Of a DNA stretch of 64,000 nucleotides, positions 16,583-25,373 are shown piece by piece. Location: NCBI GenBank assembly GCA_003220535.1, contig QHSU01000064.1, forward strand, positions 62,001-126,000. Reading direction: 5' to 3'. This DNA comes from Candidatus Rokuibacteriota bacterium (GTDB lineage Bacteria; Methylomirabilota; Methylomirabilia; Rokubacteriales; CSP1-6). The notes beneath the pieces were generated by a model, which was not told the DNA's origin, ran no database searches, and saw only the letters and a program-made list of their open reading frames with translations. Numbering within the stretch: the stretch's first letter is position 1; each line of letters starts with the position of its first letter. Both the position numbers and the translations under genes were made by a program.

Positions 16583-17517
16583 GACTCGGCTCGGCTGTCG
16601 CCACTCCCCCGCACCAGATCGGCGAGCATGGCGATGAAGTCGGGATGGTCGTTCAGGGCGGCGGCGCGGTGCAGCGTGAGGCCCCGCGCCTCAGCCAGGC
16701 GCCGCGCCTCGACGTCGAGGTCGTACAGCACCTCGACGTGATCGCACACGAAGCCGATCGGCACGACGACGGCGTGGCGGTCGCCGTCGGCGGCCAGCCC
16801 CTCCAGCACGGCGGTGACGTCCGGCTCGAGCCACGGCTCGCGCGGGTTCCCGCTCCGACTCTGATAGGCGATCGACCAGCGCGGGTGGCCGAGACGCCCG
16901 GCGACGGCGCGCGCCGCCGTGGTCAGGTCCGAAACGTACGGCGACGCCTCCGCCATCGCGACGGGGACGCTGTGCGCGGTGAAGACCAGCGGCGTCCAGC
17001 CGACCGCGTTCTGGGGAATCTCGGCGAACGCCGCGCGCGCGCGGTCGGCGACCGCCGAGACGAAGTGCCTGTGCTCGAACCACGGGGGCGTGAAGACGAC
17101 CTCGGGCGCCTTCGCGACCCCCGCCCGCGCCTCGGCGACGTCCGTCATGTAGCGCTCCCAGGAGGCCTCGGTCCGGAGCGGCGAAAGGATGATGGCGAGC
17201 GCGCGTCGCACGCCCTTGGCCACCATCTCGGCGAGCGTCTCGTGCAGGAACGGGTGCCAGTTCCGCATGCCGACGAACACGGGCAGCGCTGGCCCTTCCT
17301 GGGCGAGTGCCTGCTCGAGCCCGCGGGCCTGGGCGAACGTGAGCTCGGCGAGCGGCGAGCGGCCGCCCGGCATCTGCTCGTAGTGGTGGGCGACCTCCTC
17401 CACCCGCCCCGCGGAAATGCAGCGTCCCCGAGTGACGATGTCGAGGAAAGGCCGGATCTCGTGGGGCGCTGTCGGGCCACCGAAGGCGACGAGCAGCACC
17501 GAATCGACGGCGCTCAT
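16579..17517 (-). CDS. hemH: Ferrochelatase
   Basis: 312 residues. Inserts ferrous iron into porphyrin in the final steps of haem synthesis. Motifs are VLLVAFGGPTAPHEIRPFL at the N terminus, VFTAHSVPVAMAE with the metal-binding His, WSIAYQSRSGNPREPWLEPD and VVPIGFVCDHVEVLYDLDVE with the second active-site acid. ATG 17517 overlaps the hemE stop by four bases, so the pair is translationally coupled. Confidence 0.93.
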   Translation of the reverse strand: MSAVDSVLLVAFGGPTAPHEIRPFLDIVTRGRCISAGRVEEVAHHYEQMPGGRSPLAELTFAQARGLEQALAQEGPALPVFVGMRNWHPFLHETLAEMVAKGVRRALAIILSPLRTEASWERYMTDVAEARAGVAKAPEVVFTPPWFEHRHFVSAVADRARAAFAEIPQNAVGWTPLVFTAHSVPVAMAEASPYVSDLTTAARAVAGRLGHPRWSIAYQSRSGNPREPWLEPDVTAVLEGLAADGDRHAVVVPIGFVCDHVEVLYDLDVEARRLAEARGLTLHRAAALNDHPDFIAMLADLVRGSGDSRAES

Positions 17518-18551
17518 CGCCGGTCGGAGAGCTCGTGCACCATCTCGACCAGCGCCTTGACGTGCTCGACCGGCGTCTGCGGCAGCACGCCGTGTCCCAG
17601 GTTGAAGATGTGGCCCGGGCGGCCGGCGGCTCGATCGAGGATGTCCTTCACACGCTGGCGGATATAGGGCGGCTTCGAGAGCAGCACCGCCGGATCGAGA
17701 TTGCCCTGAACGGCGACGTCCCCGCCCACCGCCGCCCAGCCCGCATCGAGGTCGACACGCCAGTCCAGACCGATCACGTCGCCGCCGGCGGCACGCATCC
17801 ACGGCAGGAGCGACGCGGTGCCGGTCCCGAAGTGGATGACCGGCACCCCTGGCGTGAGCGCACGGATCAACGCGCGCGTGTGCGGCAGCACGAACGTCCG
17901 ATAATCCTCGGGCGCGAGCACCCCGACCCACGAGTCGAAGATCTGAACGGCCTGGGCCCCGGCGGCGATCTGGCCGTTGAGATAGCGCGCGGTCGCGTCC
18001 ACGAGGATCCCCATGAGCCGGCCCCAGCCGTCGGGCTCCTCGTACATGAGGCGCTTGGTGTGGAGATAATCGCGCGACGGCCCGCCCTCGACGACGTACG
18101 ACGCCACCGTGAACGGGGCGCCCGCGAAGCCGATCAGCGGCACCTTCCCGCCGAGCGCCCGCTTGACCAGCCGCACCGTCTCGAAGACGAACGGCACGGC
18201 CCTCTCGACATCGATCCTGCCGAGCCCCGCGATCGCCAATTCGGTTCGAACCGGCCGATGAATCACCGGCCCTTCACCCTTCGCGAACTCGAGCCCGACG
18301 CCGAGGGGCTCGACGATCAGGAGGATGTCGGCGAAGAGGATCGCCGCGTCGACGCCGAGACGCTGGACGGGCTGGAGCGTGACTTCGGCCGCCGCCTCGG
18401 GGTTCCGGGCGAGCTCGAGGAACCCGTACCGCTCGCGCGTCGCGCGATACTCCGGCATGTAGCGCCCGGCCTGTCGCATGAGCCACACGGGCGTGTACGA
18501 GGTCGGTTGCCGGCGCGCGGCGCGCAGCAGGGTTGCATCTGGCTCTGACAC
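17514..18551 (-). CDS. hemE: Uroporphyrinogen decarboxylase
   Basis: 345 residues. Decarboxylates the four acetates of uroporphyrinogen III to coproporphyrinogen III. Signatures are PVWLMRQAGRYMPEYRATR near 20-38, DAAILFADILL, GFAGAPFTVASYVVEGG and IHFGTGTASLLPWM. GTG start; on the minus strand TAAGCT lies exactly six bases upstream and there is no Shine-Dalgarno, so a leaderless transcript is likely. First gene of the hemE-hemH-hemY operon. Confidence 0.93.
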   Translation of the reverse strand: MSEPDATLLRAARRQPTSYTPVWLMRQAGRYMPEYRATRERYGFLELARNPEAAAEVTLQPVQRLGVDAAILFADILLIVEPLGVGLEFAKGEGPVIHRPVRTELAIAGLGRIDVERAVPFVFETVRLVKRALGGKVPLIGFAGAPFTVASYVVEGGPSRDYLHTKRLMYEEPDGWGRLMGILVDATARYLNGQIAAGAQAVQIFDSWVGVLAPEDYRTFVLPHTRALIRALTPGVPVIHFGTGTASLLPWMRAAGGDVIGLDWRVDLDAGWAAVGGDVAVQGNLDPAVLLSKPPYIRQRVKDILDRAAGRPGHIFNLGHGVLPQTPVEHVKALVEMVHELSDRR

Positions 18552-18557
18552 GAAGAG

Positions 18558-18563
18558 AGCTTA
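18558..18563 (-). promoter_or_regulatory. -10 box TAAGCT of a probable leaderless hemE promoter
   Basis: Minus-strand TAAGCT followed by six bases (CTCTTC) and then the hemE GTG. The spacing is identical to that at six other genes in the window. No clear -35 is seen. Confidence 0.5.
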
Positions 18564-18612
18564 TCAGAACGGGCGGCATCGAGCCGCGTAGCGGCATTCG
18601 ACCCGCCACCGG

Positions 18613-18882
18613 ATGCAAAGCGCCTCGCCGACGAGTACGAGCCGGACCCTGAAGTCGCCCTCTGGATTTTGGTCTGGCTATGCGCTCCTTGTGACCCTCG
18701 GCGTGAGTAGCTATCTGGCGTCGGTGACCGCCGGCGAGCTGACGGCCCAGGCGTCCGTGCTCCAGCGCACGAAGCGCACGGGCGTGCTCGAAGCGAAGGT
18801 GCACGGCGACGGCGGCACGCTCGTCGCCGCCGCGACCGGGACCTTCTTCATCCTGTCGGCGCGCGCGGCGGACGAGAGCTAG
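18613..18882 (+). pseudogene. Remnant of a PaaI-type hotdog thioesterase (C-terminal half)
   Basis: The 89-codon frame ends with AGELTAQASVLQRTKRTGVLE and GGTLVAAATGTFFIL, a good match to the last three strands of PaaI-like acyl-CoA thioesterases (GELTAEA..RG.R.G..E..V...DG.LVA.ATGTF..L). The N-terminal half of the hotdog fold, with the HG..G and catalytic Asp/Asn helix, is missing: only 61 bp separate it from hemE and the first ~35 codons show no homology. Probably a deletion remnant; it may still be read as a small ORF. Confidence 0.55.
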
Positions 18883-18897
18883 GGCGCGCGGTCGGAG

Positions 18898-19917
18898 TCA
18901 CGCCAGCCGGGGGGCCACGCGCTCCGCGAAGAGCCGCATGGAGGCCAGCACGCGCTCGTGCGGGACGCGCGAGCCGACGTTCATCCACACGGCGAGCTTC
19001 GTGTAGCCGATGGCCTCGCGCAAGTCCAGAAGTCGCTCGGTGACCCGCTCGGGCGTGCCGAAGAGGGCGAAATCCTTCAAGACCTCGTCGAAGCTCATGC
19101 GCCGGAGCCGCTCGCCGACCGCGCGTCGCGGCCCGGCGAGCAGCGCCGCGCCCACCGATCGGTAGAAGTGCATCGCGCTGGCCTCGGTCTCCTCGCGCGC
19201 GTCCCGTTCCGTGTCGGCGACGTAGACCGGCACGATCACGCCGATCTCACCGCGACCGGGATGGCCGGCCTCTCGCCAGCCGGCGTGGTAACCGCCGACG
19301 AACCGCTCGAGCTCGCTGACGCTCGACGTCCGCACCGCGAGGAAGATCGGCAGTCCTAGGCGTCCGACCGCGGCGTACGTCTCCTCCGTCACGGCCGCGA
19401 CGCGCAGAGGCGGGTGCGGCTTCTGATAGGGCTTGGGGACCACGCACACGTCCTGGAACTGGAAATACTTGCCCTCGTACGAGAACCGGTCCTCGGTCCA
19501 GGCCCTGCGGAGAATCTCGAGCGTCTCGTCGAACCGCTCCTGGCTCTCGGTGAGCGGGATGTTGAAGCCCGTGTACTGGCTGGGCAGCCCGCTCCGCCCC
19601 ACGCCGAAGTCGAGCCGTCCCTGGCTCACGTGATCGAGCGTCGCCACGTCCTCGGCCAGGCGCAAGGGATGGCTCAGCGGTAGGATCTGGACGGCGAGAC
19701 CGATCTTGACGCGCTTCGTCCGCCCGGCGATGGCCGCGCCGACGACCAGGGGCGAGGACAGGACCGAGCGCTCCTTCTGGAAGTGCAGCTCGGCGAGCCA
19801 CACGGCGCCGTAGCCGAGCTCCTCGGCGAACACCATCTGGGCCAGCGAGTGGTCGAAGGCCTGGGACTCGTCGGCCCCGGGGCGCCATTCGAACTCGGTG
19901 AAGAGGCCGATCTCCAC
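18898..19917 (-). CDS. LLM-class flavin-dependent oxidoreductase (bacterial luciferase-like)
   Basis: 339 residues. TIM-barrel monooxygenase of the luciferase-like family: EELGYGAVWLAELHF (about 31-45), PLVVGAAIAGRTKRVKIG, QILPLSHPLRLAEDVATLDH and QGRLDFGVGRSGLPSQY. Cofactor is FMN or F420, which cannot be told apart here. Substrate unknown. Third gene of a minus-strand set with an acyl-CoA synthetase and an HdrB-like protein. GTG start, 33 bp after the preceding stop. Confidence 0.85.
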   Translation of the reverse strand: MEIGLFTEFEWRPGADESQAFDHSLAQMVFAEELGYGAVWLAELHFQKERSVLSSPLVVGAAIAGRTKRVKIGLAVQILPLSHPLRLAEDVATLDHVSQGRLDFGVGRSGLPSQYTGFNIPLTESQERFDETLEILRRAWTEDRFSYEGKYFQFQDVCVVPKPYQKPHPPLRVAAVTEETYAAVGRLGLPIFLAVRTSSVSELERFVGGYHAGWREAGHPGRGEIGVIVPVYVADTERDAREETEASAMHFYRSVGAALLAGPRRAVGERLRRMSFDEVLKDFALFGTPERVTERLLDLREAIGYTKLAVWMNVGSRVPHERVLASMRLFAERVAPRLA

Positions 19918-19950
19918 GACGGTTTTCGCTCGCGAGCGCGCGAGACGGCG

Positions 19951-20937
19951 CTAGGAGGCCGGCGCGTTTCCCACGCCCGGCGCGGCGGGCAATCGGCCGA
20001 ACGTCTTGGCGACGAGCTCGCGCGCCCGCGCCGGATCGACGTGGTTCGCGCTCTGACACGGCGTCGACTCGGCCAGCACGCGCTCGGGGTCTTCCCAGAG
20101 CCGGTACTTCTTGAAGCGGTCCTCGAACTCGATCCCGAGGGCGCGGGCGAAGACCGAGAGGTAGTGGTCGATGGCGATCGCGCCCTCGGCCTCGAAGCCG
20201 CAGATGAGCCGCTGGCAGCCGTGGTAGATCGTCGCGAGGATCTCGGCGCCACCCGCCCGGGCCCGGCCGATCTCGTCGCGGATCAGCGCGTCCCAGACGC
20301 TTTGCCCCAGCTGCGCCTGCACGTCGGCGGTGCAGAGGCGGCCGAACCGCGGCTCCGGCTCGACCTCGACATAGCGGAGCCCGGGCACCGCTTCCAGCAG
20401 ACGGCGACCGGCGGCGCCCTCGCGCCGGCGCGGCTCGCTCTGCGAGTGGTAGTGCAGCGCCACCGACGCGTCGACCCTGTGGGTGAACTCGATGGTGGGC
20501 AGGCGGTCGGCCAGGAACTCCGTCGCGTGGCGCACCGGGAACGGCCACGGGAACTTCTGCACCTCGTCGTAGAAGTAGGTACACGACGGGCACCACATCA
20601 CGACCTCTTCGGGCTTGTAGCGCTGGAACAGCTCGACGGTGCGCTTGTTCATCCCGTCGGACGCCGCGGTGTCGCCGTTCCGGTGGTGGACGATGCCACA
20701 GCAGTAGGTGGGCCCCCCAACCGCCACGTAGTCGAGCCCGAGCCGGTCGAAGATCGCGGTGACCGTCCGGATCATGTGCGAGGTGCGCAGCACGTTGCAG
20801 CCGAGATAGAGCACGATCTGGTGTGGCTCGGGCTCCCGCTCGGGCGCGGCGAGACGCCACGTGCGCTCCTCGGGCAGCGTCGTCAGGTCGTGGGTCAGCG
20901 TGATCTCACCGAAGTGCTTCTTGTAGTCGTAGGGCAT
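19951..20937 (-). CDS. HdrB-like Fe-S oxidoreductase (CCG domain protein)
   Basis: 328 residues. The first CCG module is complete: YLGCNVLRTSH near 45-55, GGPTYCCGIVHHRNGD about 30 residues later, then WCPSCTYFYDEV, the Cys pattern that binds a [4Fe-4S] cluster in heterodisulfide reductase subunit B and related electron carriers. The second module is degenerate: the expected HDPC is ALHYHSQSE, and only GRLCTAD and GCQRLICGFE keep Cys. An electron-transfer or thiol-redox role is likely. Its ATG follows the acyl-CoA synthetase stop directly. Confidence 0.75.
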   Translation of the reverse strand: MPYDYKKHFGEITLTHDLTTLPEERTWRLAAPEREPEPHQIVLYLGCNVLRTSHMIRTVTAIFDRLGLDYVAVGGPTYCCGIVHHRNGDTAASDGMNKRTVELFQRYKPEEVVMWCPSCTYFYDEVQKFPWPFPVRHATEFLADRLPTIEFTHRVDASVALHYHSQSEPRRREGAAGRRLLEAVPGLRYVEVEPEPRFGRLCTADVQAQLGQSVWDALIRDEIGRARAGGAEILATIYHGCQRLICGFEAEGAIAIDHYLSVFARALGIEFEDRFKKYRLWEDPERVLAESTPCQSANHVDPARARELVAKTFGRLPAAPGVGNAPAS

Positions 20938-20938
20938 C

Positions 20939-22591
20939 TCAGATCTCCCGTGCTCGCTGCTGTCGATCGAGCTGCCGCAGCTCGGCGCGCTTCACCTTGC
21001 CCGTCGTCGTCACGGGTAGGGCGTCGATGAATTCTATCTCACGCGGGTACTCGTGCGCCGACAAACGCGTGCGCACCCAGGCCTGGAGCTCGCGCCCCAG
21101 CTCGGCCGTGCCGGCGCCGCCGGGGTGGAGCTGGACGAACGCTTTGACCACCTCGCCGCGCACGGGATCGGGCGCGCCGATCGCCGCGGCGAGCGCGACG
21201 GCCGGATGGCCCTGCAGGCAGTCCTCGATCTCGCCGGGGCCGATGCGGTAGCCTCCGCTCGAGATGACGTCGTCCTTGCGCCCGACGAACCAGAAATAGC
21301 CGTCGGCGTCCTTGCGAGCGAGATCGCCGGTGAGCGCCCAGTCGCCGACGAACTTTTCGCGGGTCGCTCGCTCGTTGTTCCAGTAGCGAAGGAACATCAC
21401 GGGATCGGGCCGCCGCACGGCCACCTCACCGGTCTCGCCGACGGGGACGGCGCGCCCCGCGTCGTCGACCACGTCCACGACGTGGCCGGGAATCGGGCGT
21501 CCCATGGACCCGGGCTTCACCGGCATCAGGAGCGAGCAGTTGCCGAGCACCAGGTTCACCTCGGTCTGGCCGAAGCCTTCGTGGGGCGTGACGCCGAGCG
21601 CCTCGCGCGCCCAGCGGATGACCTCTTCGCCGACCGCCTCGCCGCCCGTGAACATCGAGCGCAGCGCGAGCGTCCAGCGTTCGCGCGGGTTCCCGATCGA
21701 CCGCATCATCTTCAGCATGGTCGGGACCAGGAACGTGTTGCGCACGCGATGGCGCGCGAGGATGTCGAAGGCGCGCTCGGCGTCGAACTTCTTCGGCCGG
21801 TGGGCGACGACCGTCACGCCGTAGTGCCAGCTCGGAAGCAGCACGTCGAGGAGCCCGCCCGCCCACGCCCAGTCGGCGGGACTCCAGTGACGGTCGCCGG
21901 GCCTGGGGAAATACTCGTGATAGAACTCGATCGCCGGCAGGTGGCCCAGCAGCACGCGATGCGCGTGGAGCGCCCCCTTCGGCGGCCCCGTCGTCCCCGA
22001 GGTGTAGATGAGGAGCGCCGGGTCCTCGGCCGCCGTCCGCACGGGGTCGAGGGAATCGGGAACACCCGCGATGGCCCGAGCGTACTCGACCACGCCGTCG
22101 GCGTCGGCGCGGTCGACGCACAGCACGCGCGCGAGCGCCGGGAGCCCGTTGGCGACGGCCAGCACCCGCTCGAGGTTCTCGCCGTCGGTCACCACGACCC
22201 TCGCGTCCGCGTCCCGCAGCCGATACTCGAGCGCCTCGGGGCCGAAGAGCGTCGAGAGCGGCAATGCGACGGCGCCGAGCTTGTAGGCCGCCAAATGCGC
22301 GATCGCCGTCTCGGGTCGCTGCGGCAGCACGATCCCGACACGGTCGCCGCGCGCGACCCCGAGGCCCGCGAAGACGCGCGCGAGCTGGTTCGAGCGCGCG
22401 CGAAACTCGGCAAAGGTGTGCTCGCTCACGCGCCCCGCGTCGTCCTCGTACACGAGTGCCACGCGCGAGCGGTCGCCGGCATGGCGGTCACAGGCGTCGA
22501 CGCCGATGTTGTAGACCGCCGGAACCGTCCAGCGGAAGCGGGCGTAGACGTCCTCGTAGCGCTCGCCCCGGGGCAGCAGCGTGTCCACCAT
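20939..22591 (-). CDS. AMP-forming acyl-CoA synthetase
   Basis: 550 residues. ANL superfamily: ALLIYTSGTTGPPKGALH (phosphate-binding A3), HEGFGQTEVNL (A5), WALTGDLARKDADGYFWFVG (A7/A8) and the catalytic Lys in LPVTTTGKVKRAEL (A10). The C-terminal GRKDDVISSGGYRIGPGEIE hinge is also present. Closest in feel to medium-chain or AcsA-like synthetases; the carboxylic acid substrate is unknown. ATG 22591 is chosen; minus-strand TAGGCT lies eight bases upstream. First gene of the operon with the HdrB-like and LLM proteins. Confidence 0.88.
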   Translation of the reverse strand: MVDTLLPRGERYEDVYARFRWTVPAVYNIGVDACDRHAGDRSRVALVYEDDAGRVSEHTFAEFRARSNQLARVFAGLGVARGDRVGIVLPQRPETAIAHLAAYKLGAVALPLSTLFGPEALEYRLRDADARVVVTDGENLERVLAVANGLPALARVLCVDRADADGVVEYARAIAGVPDSLDPVRTAAEDPALLIYTSGTTGPPKGALHAHRVLLGHLPAIEFYHEYFPRPGDRHWSPADWAWAGGLLDVLLPSWHYGVTVVAHRPKKFDAERAFDILARHRVRNTFLVPTMLKMMRSIGNPRERWTLALRSMFTGGEAVGEEVIRWAREALGVTPHEGFGQTEVNLVLGNCSLLMPVKPGSMGRPIPGHVVDVVDDAGRAVPVGETGEVAVRRPDPVMFLRYWNNERATREKFVGDWALTGDLARKDADGYFWFVGRKDDVISSGGYRIGPGEIEDCLQGHPAVALAAAIGAPDPVRGEVVKAFVQLHPGGAGTAELGRELQAWVRTRLSAHEYPREIEFIDALPVTTTGKVKRAELRQLDRQQRAREI

Positions 22592-22703
22592 GGCTCGGTA
22601 GCCTATCACCATCCTGGAGTCGCACCGCCCTGACACGAAGCTGTGATTGACGGAATTTCTCTCCGACCTCGACCGAGGCAAGGAGCCCAACCCGGGTCGA
22701 TGG

Positions 22704-22709
22704 TACCCT
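22704..22709 (+). promoter_or_regulatory. -10 box TACCCT near the alkX-like start
   Basis: TACCCT lies seven bases before ATG 22717, one base more than the six-base spacing seen at other genes. There is no Shine-Dalgarno next to this ATG, so a leaderless or one-base-leader transcript is plausible. Confidence 0.4.
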
Positions 22710-22716
22710 CCATCGG

Positions 22717-24057
22717 ATGCCACGCCCGGCGTTTCCACTCCGCGCCGTCACCGCGCTCTTCCTGGAGCGTCAGCACCTCACCCGTCCCCGCGCGACCACG
22801 CTGACCGCGCGGCGGCTCGGCCGCTTCGTCGAGGACGTCGGCGGGCTCCAGCTCGACTCGATCAACGTCCTCGACCGCGCCCACTACCTGACGGTGTGGA
22901 GCCGCTTCGGCCCGTACGACCGCGCGCGGTTTGACCGGCTCGTCTACCGCCGCCGGCTTCTCTTCGAGTACTGGGCGCACGCCGCGTGCCTGGTGCCGGC
23001 ATCGGCCTTGCCGTGGTGGCGCCGCGCCATGCTCGACTATCGCAGCCGCCACACCGGCTGGTCCGGCTGGTTGCGCCGGAACGCGAAGGTGTTGAGCACG
23101 GTGCAGGCGGCCGTGCAGGCCAGCGGGCCGATGGGCAATTCCGACTTCGAGGGACGGCGCCCGGCCGGCGGCGGGTGGTGGTCGTGGCGGCCCGTCCAGC
23201 ACGCGCTCCACCACCTGTGGATGACCGGCGCGTTCACGATCCACTCGCGGCAGCATTTCCAGAAGCGCTATGACCTCCTGGAGCGCGCGATGCCGGATGT
23301 GCTCGGCGTCGAGCCCGTCTCGTCAGAGGAGTTCCGGCGCTGGCACCTCGAACGCTCGCTGCGCGCCATGGGGGCCGCGAACGAGCTCGACCTGACGCGC
23401 TATCTCACGTTTCCGCGCTTCGCGCCGGGCGTCCGTCGGGCCGCGCTCCGCGCCATGCTCGAGCGGGGCGAGGTCACCGAGATCGAGCTGGAGGGGACGC
23501 CCGGCCGCTGGCTCGTGCTCACGAGCGATCTATCAGCGTTGGCCCGCGCCGGGCGGGCCGCAGCTCCCTCGCTCGGGACGACGTTTCTCACACCCTTCGA
23601 TTCGCTGCTCTGGCATCGCGACCGGGTGGCGCGGCTGTTCGGCTTCGACTACCGCATCGAGGTCTACACGCCCGGGCCCAAGCGCGTGCACGGCTACTAC
23701 ACGCTGCCAATCCTCCACCATGGTCATCTCATCGGCCGCGTCGACGCCAAGAGCCATCGCGCCGAGCGCCGTCTGGAGGCTCGTCACGTGCACTTCGAGC
23801 CCTGGTTCGCTTCGGCGCGGCCCACGCCGGGCGGCGGGGAACGAGTCGATCAGGACGAAGCGCTCGCGGGTGTCATAGAGGCGCTGAGCTCGCTGGCCGA
23901 GTTCGTGAGCGCCGACGAGATCGAGATCGGCCGCGTGACGCCGCGCCGGCTCCGGGCGCCGCTGGCGCGCTTGCTCCGCCTGCCCGCGCACGAGTCCCAC
24001 CCGAGGGCTCGGCTCGGTCGTCAAGAGGACGTTGAGTCGGCCGACTCGATTTCCTGA
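22717..24057 (+). CDS. AlkX/YcaQ-like DNA glycosylase (HTH_42 family)
   Basis: 446 residues of the YcaQ/AlkZ winged-helix family, which unhooks DNA crosslinks and excises bulky alkylated bases. GGLQLDSINVLDRAHYLTVW near residues 42-61 holds Q45 and D47, the Q-x-D catalytic pair of the AlkX (YcaQ) branch rather than the QxQ pair of AlkZ. The C-terminal part shows TPFDSLLWHRDRVARLFGFD and a following DYRIEVYTPGPKRVHGYYTLP stretch typical of the fold. Standalone, divergent from the acyl-CoA synthetase operon. A housekeeping repair role or self-resistance is possible. Confidence 0.85.
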   Translation: MPRPAFPLRAVTALFLERQHLTRPRATTLTARRLGRFVEDVGGLQLDSINVLDRAHYLTVWSRFGPYDRARFDRLVYRRRLLFEYWAHAACLVPASALPWWRRAMLDYRSRHTGWSGWLRRNAKVLSTVQAAVQASGPMGNSDFEGRRPAGGGWWSWRPVQHALHHLWMTGAFTIHSRQHFQKRYDLLERAMPDVLGVEPVSSEEFRRWHLERSLRAMGAANELDLTRYLTFPRFAPGVRRAALRAMLERGEVTEIELEGTPGRWLVLTSDLSALARAGRAAAPSLGTTFLTPFDSLLWHRDRVARLFGFDYRIEVYTPGPKRVHGYYTLPILHHGHLIGRVDAKSHRAERRLEARHVHFEPWFASARPTPGGGERVDQDEALAGVIEALSSLAEFVSADEIEIGRVTPRRLRAPLARLLRLPAHESHPRARLGRQEDVESADSIS

Positions 24058-24157
24058 ACGACGAGGCACATCCCGAAAAGGAGATCGATCCGGCAGTGGG
24101 CGTCACGCCTGGATTCCTGCTACCATCCAGGCAATCTGGCTCCAAGAGGGCTCGGCC

Positions 24158-25291
24158 ATGGACAAGGAAGGCAGTCAACTCATCCGCGGGCTCGAGGGCG
24201 TCGTCGCCGCCGAGACGAAGCTCTGCGATCTCGACGGGCGGAATGGCCGCCTCGCCTACGGCGGGTACGACATCGAGGACCTGGCGCGGAAGGCGACGTT
24301 CGAGGAAGTCTGCCACTTGCTCTGGCACGGCGAGCTGCCGACGACGGCGCAGCTCGACAAGACCACGCTCGCGCTCATCGCGGCCCGCGAGGTTCCCGCC
24401 GATCTCGTCCAGACCTTCAGGTTCATGCCGAAGGCGACGGACCCGATGCGCGTGCTGCAGGCGGCGGTAGCGATCCTCGGCATGAGCGACCCGGACACCA
24501 CCGACAACTCCCGCGAGGCGAATCTCCGGAAATCGGTGAGGCTCACGAGCCAGATGGCGACGGCGATCTGCGCGCATCACCGCGTCCGCAGTGGCCAGGA
24601 CCCGATCCGTCCGGCCTCCGATCTCTCCCATGCCGCGAACTTTCTCTACATGCTCACGGGCAAGCGGCCGAGTGGGGTCGTCGCCAAAGCGTTCGACGCG
24701 AGCTTGACGCTCTACGCCGAGCACGAGCTGAACGCCTCCACCTTCACGACGCGCGTGATCACCTCGACCCAGTCCGATCTGCACTCGGCCGTCGCCGGCG
24801 GCGTCGGCGCGCTGAAGGGGCCGCTCCACGGCGGCGCCGGCGAAGCGGTCATGCGCACGCTGATGGAGATCGGCGAGGTCGGCAACGTCGACGCCTTCAC
24901 CGAGAAGGCGCTCACCGGCAAGCGCCGTCTCATGGGCATGGGCCACCGCGTCTACAAGGCGGGCGACCCGCGCGCCGCGATCCTCAAGGGGATGGCCGAG
25001 GAGGCCTGTCGCCAGTCCGGCCAGTTCAAGTGGTACGAGATGGCCGTGAAGCTCCACGCGCGCGTCAACGAGGCGAAGAAGCTGATCCCCAACGTGGACT
25101 TCTACTCCGCGCCCCTCTTCTACTCGCTCGGCATCCCGGTGGACCTCTTCACCCCAGTGATCGCCGCCGGCCGCGTCGCGGGCTGGACGGCGAACATCAT
25201 CGAGCAGCACGACGACAACCGGCTCATCCGACCACGCGGCGACTACATCGGCCCCGGGCGCCGCGCCTGGATGCCGCTCGACAAGCGATGA
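24158..25291 (+). CDS. Citrate synthase (or 2-methylcitrate synthase)
   Basis: 377 residues. Type II citrate synthase: LRKSVRLTSQMATAICAHH, ANFLYMLTGKRPS, the catalytic His regions LYAEHELNASTFTTRV and GPLHGGAGEAVM, then GMGHRVYKAGDPRA and the catalytic Asp near NVDFYSAPLFYSLGIP. Short and without N-terminal domain, like methylcitrate-synthase/CitZ proteins. AGAGGG lies seven bases before ATG 24158, and TACCAT at 24121-24126 is a likely -10. It leads an operon with aconitase and PrpF, which makes a methylcitrate-type role possible. Confidence 0.88.
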   Translation: MDKEGSQLIRGLEGVVAAETKLCDLDGRNGRLAYGGYDIEDLARKATFEEVCHLLWHGELPTTAQLDKTTLALIAAREVPADLVQTFRFMPKATDPMRVLQAAVAILGMSDPDTTDNSREANLRKSVRLTSQMATAICAHHRVRSGQDPIRPASDLSHAANFLYMLTGKRPSGVVAKAFDASLTLYAEHELNASTFTTRVITSTQSDLHSAVAGGVGALKGPLHGGAGEAVMRTLMEIGEVGNVDAFTEKALTGKRRLMGMGHRVYKAGDPRAAILKGMAEEACRQSGQFKWYEMAVKLHARVNEAKKLIPNVDFYSAPLFYSLGIPVDLFTPVIAAGRVAGWTANIIEQHDDNRLIRPRGDYIGPGRRAWMPLDKR

Positions 25292-25373
25292 GAGCAGCGG
25301 TGAGAGCAGCGGCGTTCGAAACGATGGGGGGTCTGGGGGAGGAGCGGCGCTCGCTCCCTCCCAGTCCAACTAA

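Noticed and set aside
18552-18612. Missing N-terminal half of the thioesterase upstream of 18613
   Set aside because: Only 61 bases separate it from hemE in any frame, so the hotdog N-terminal half cannot be encoded there.
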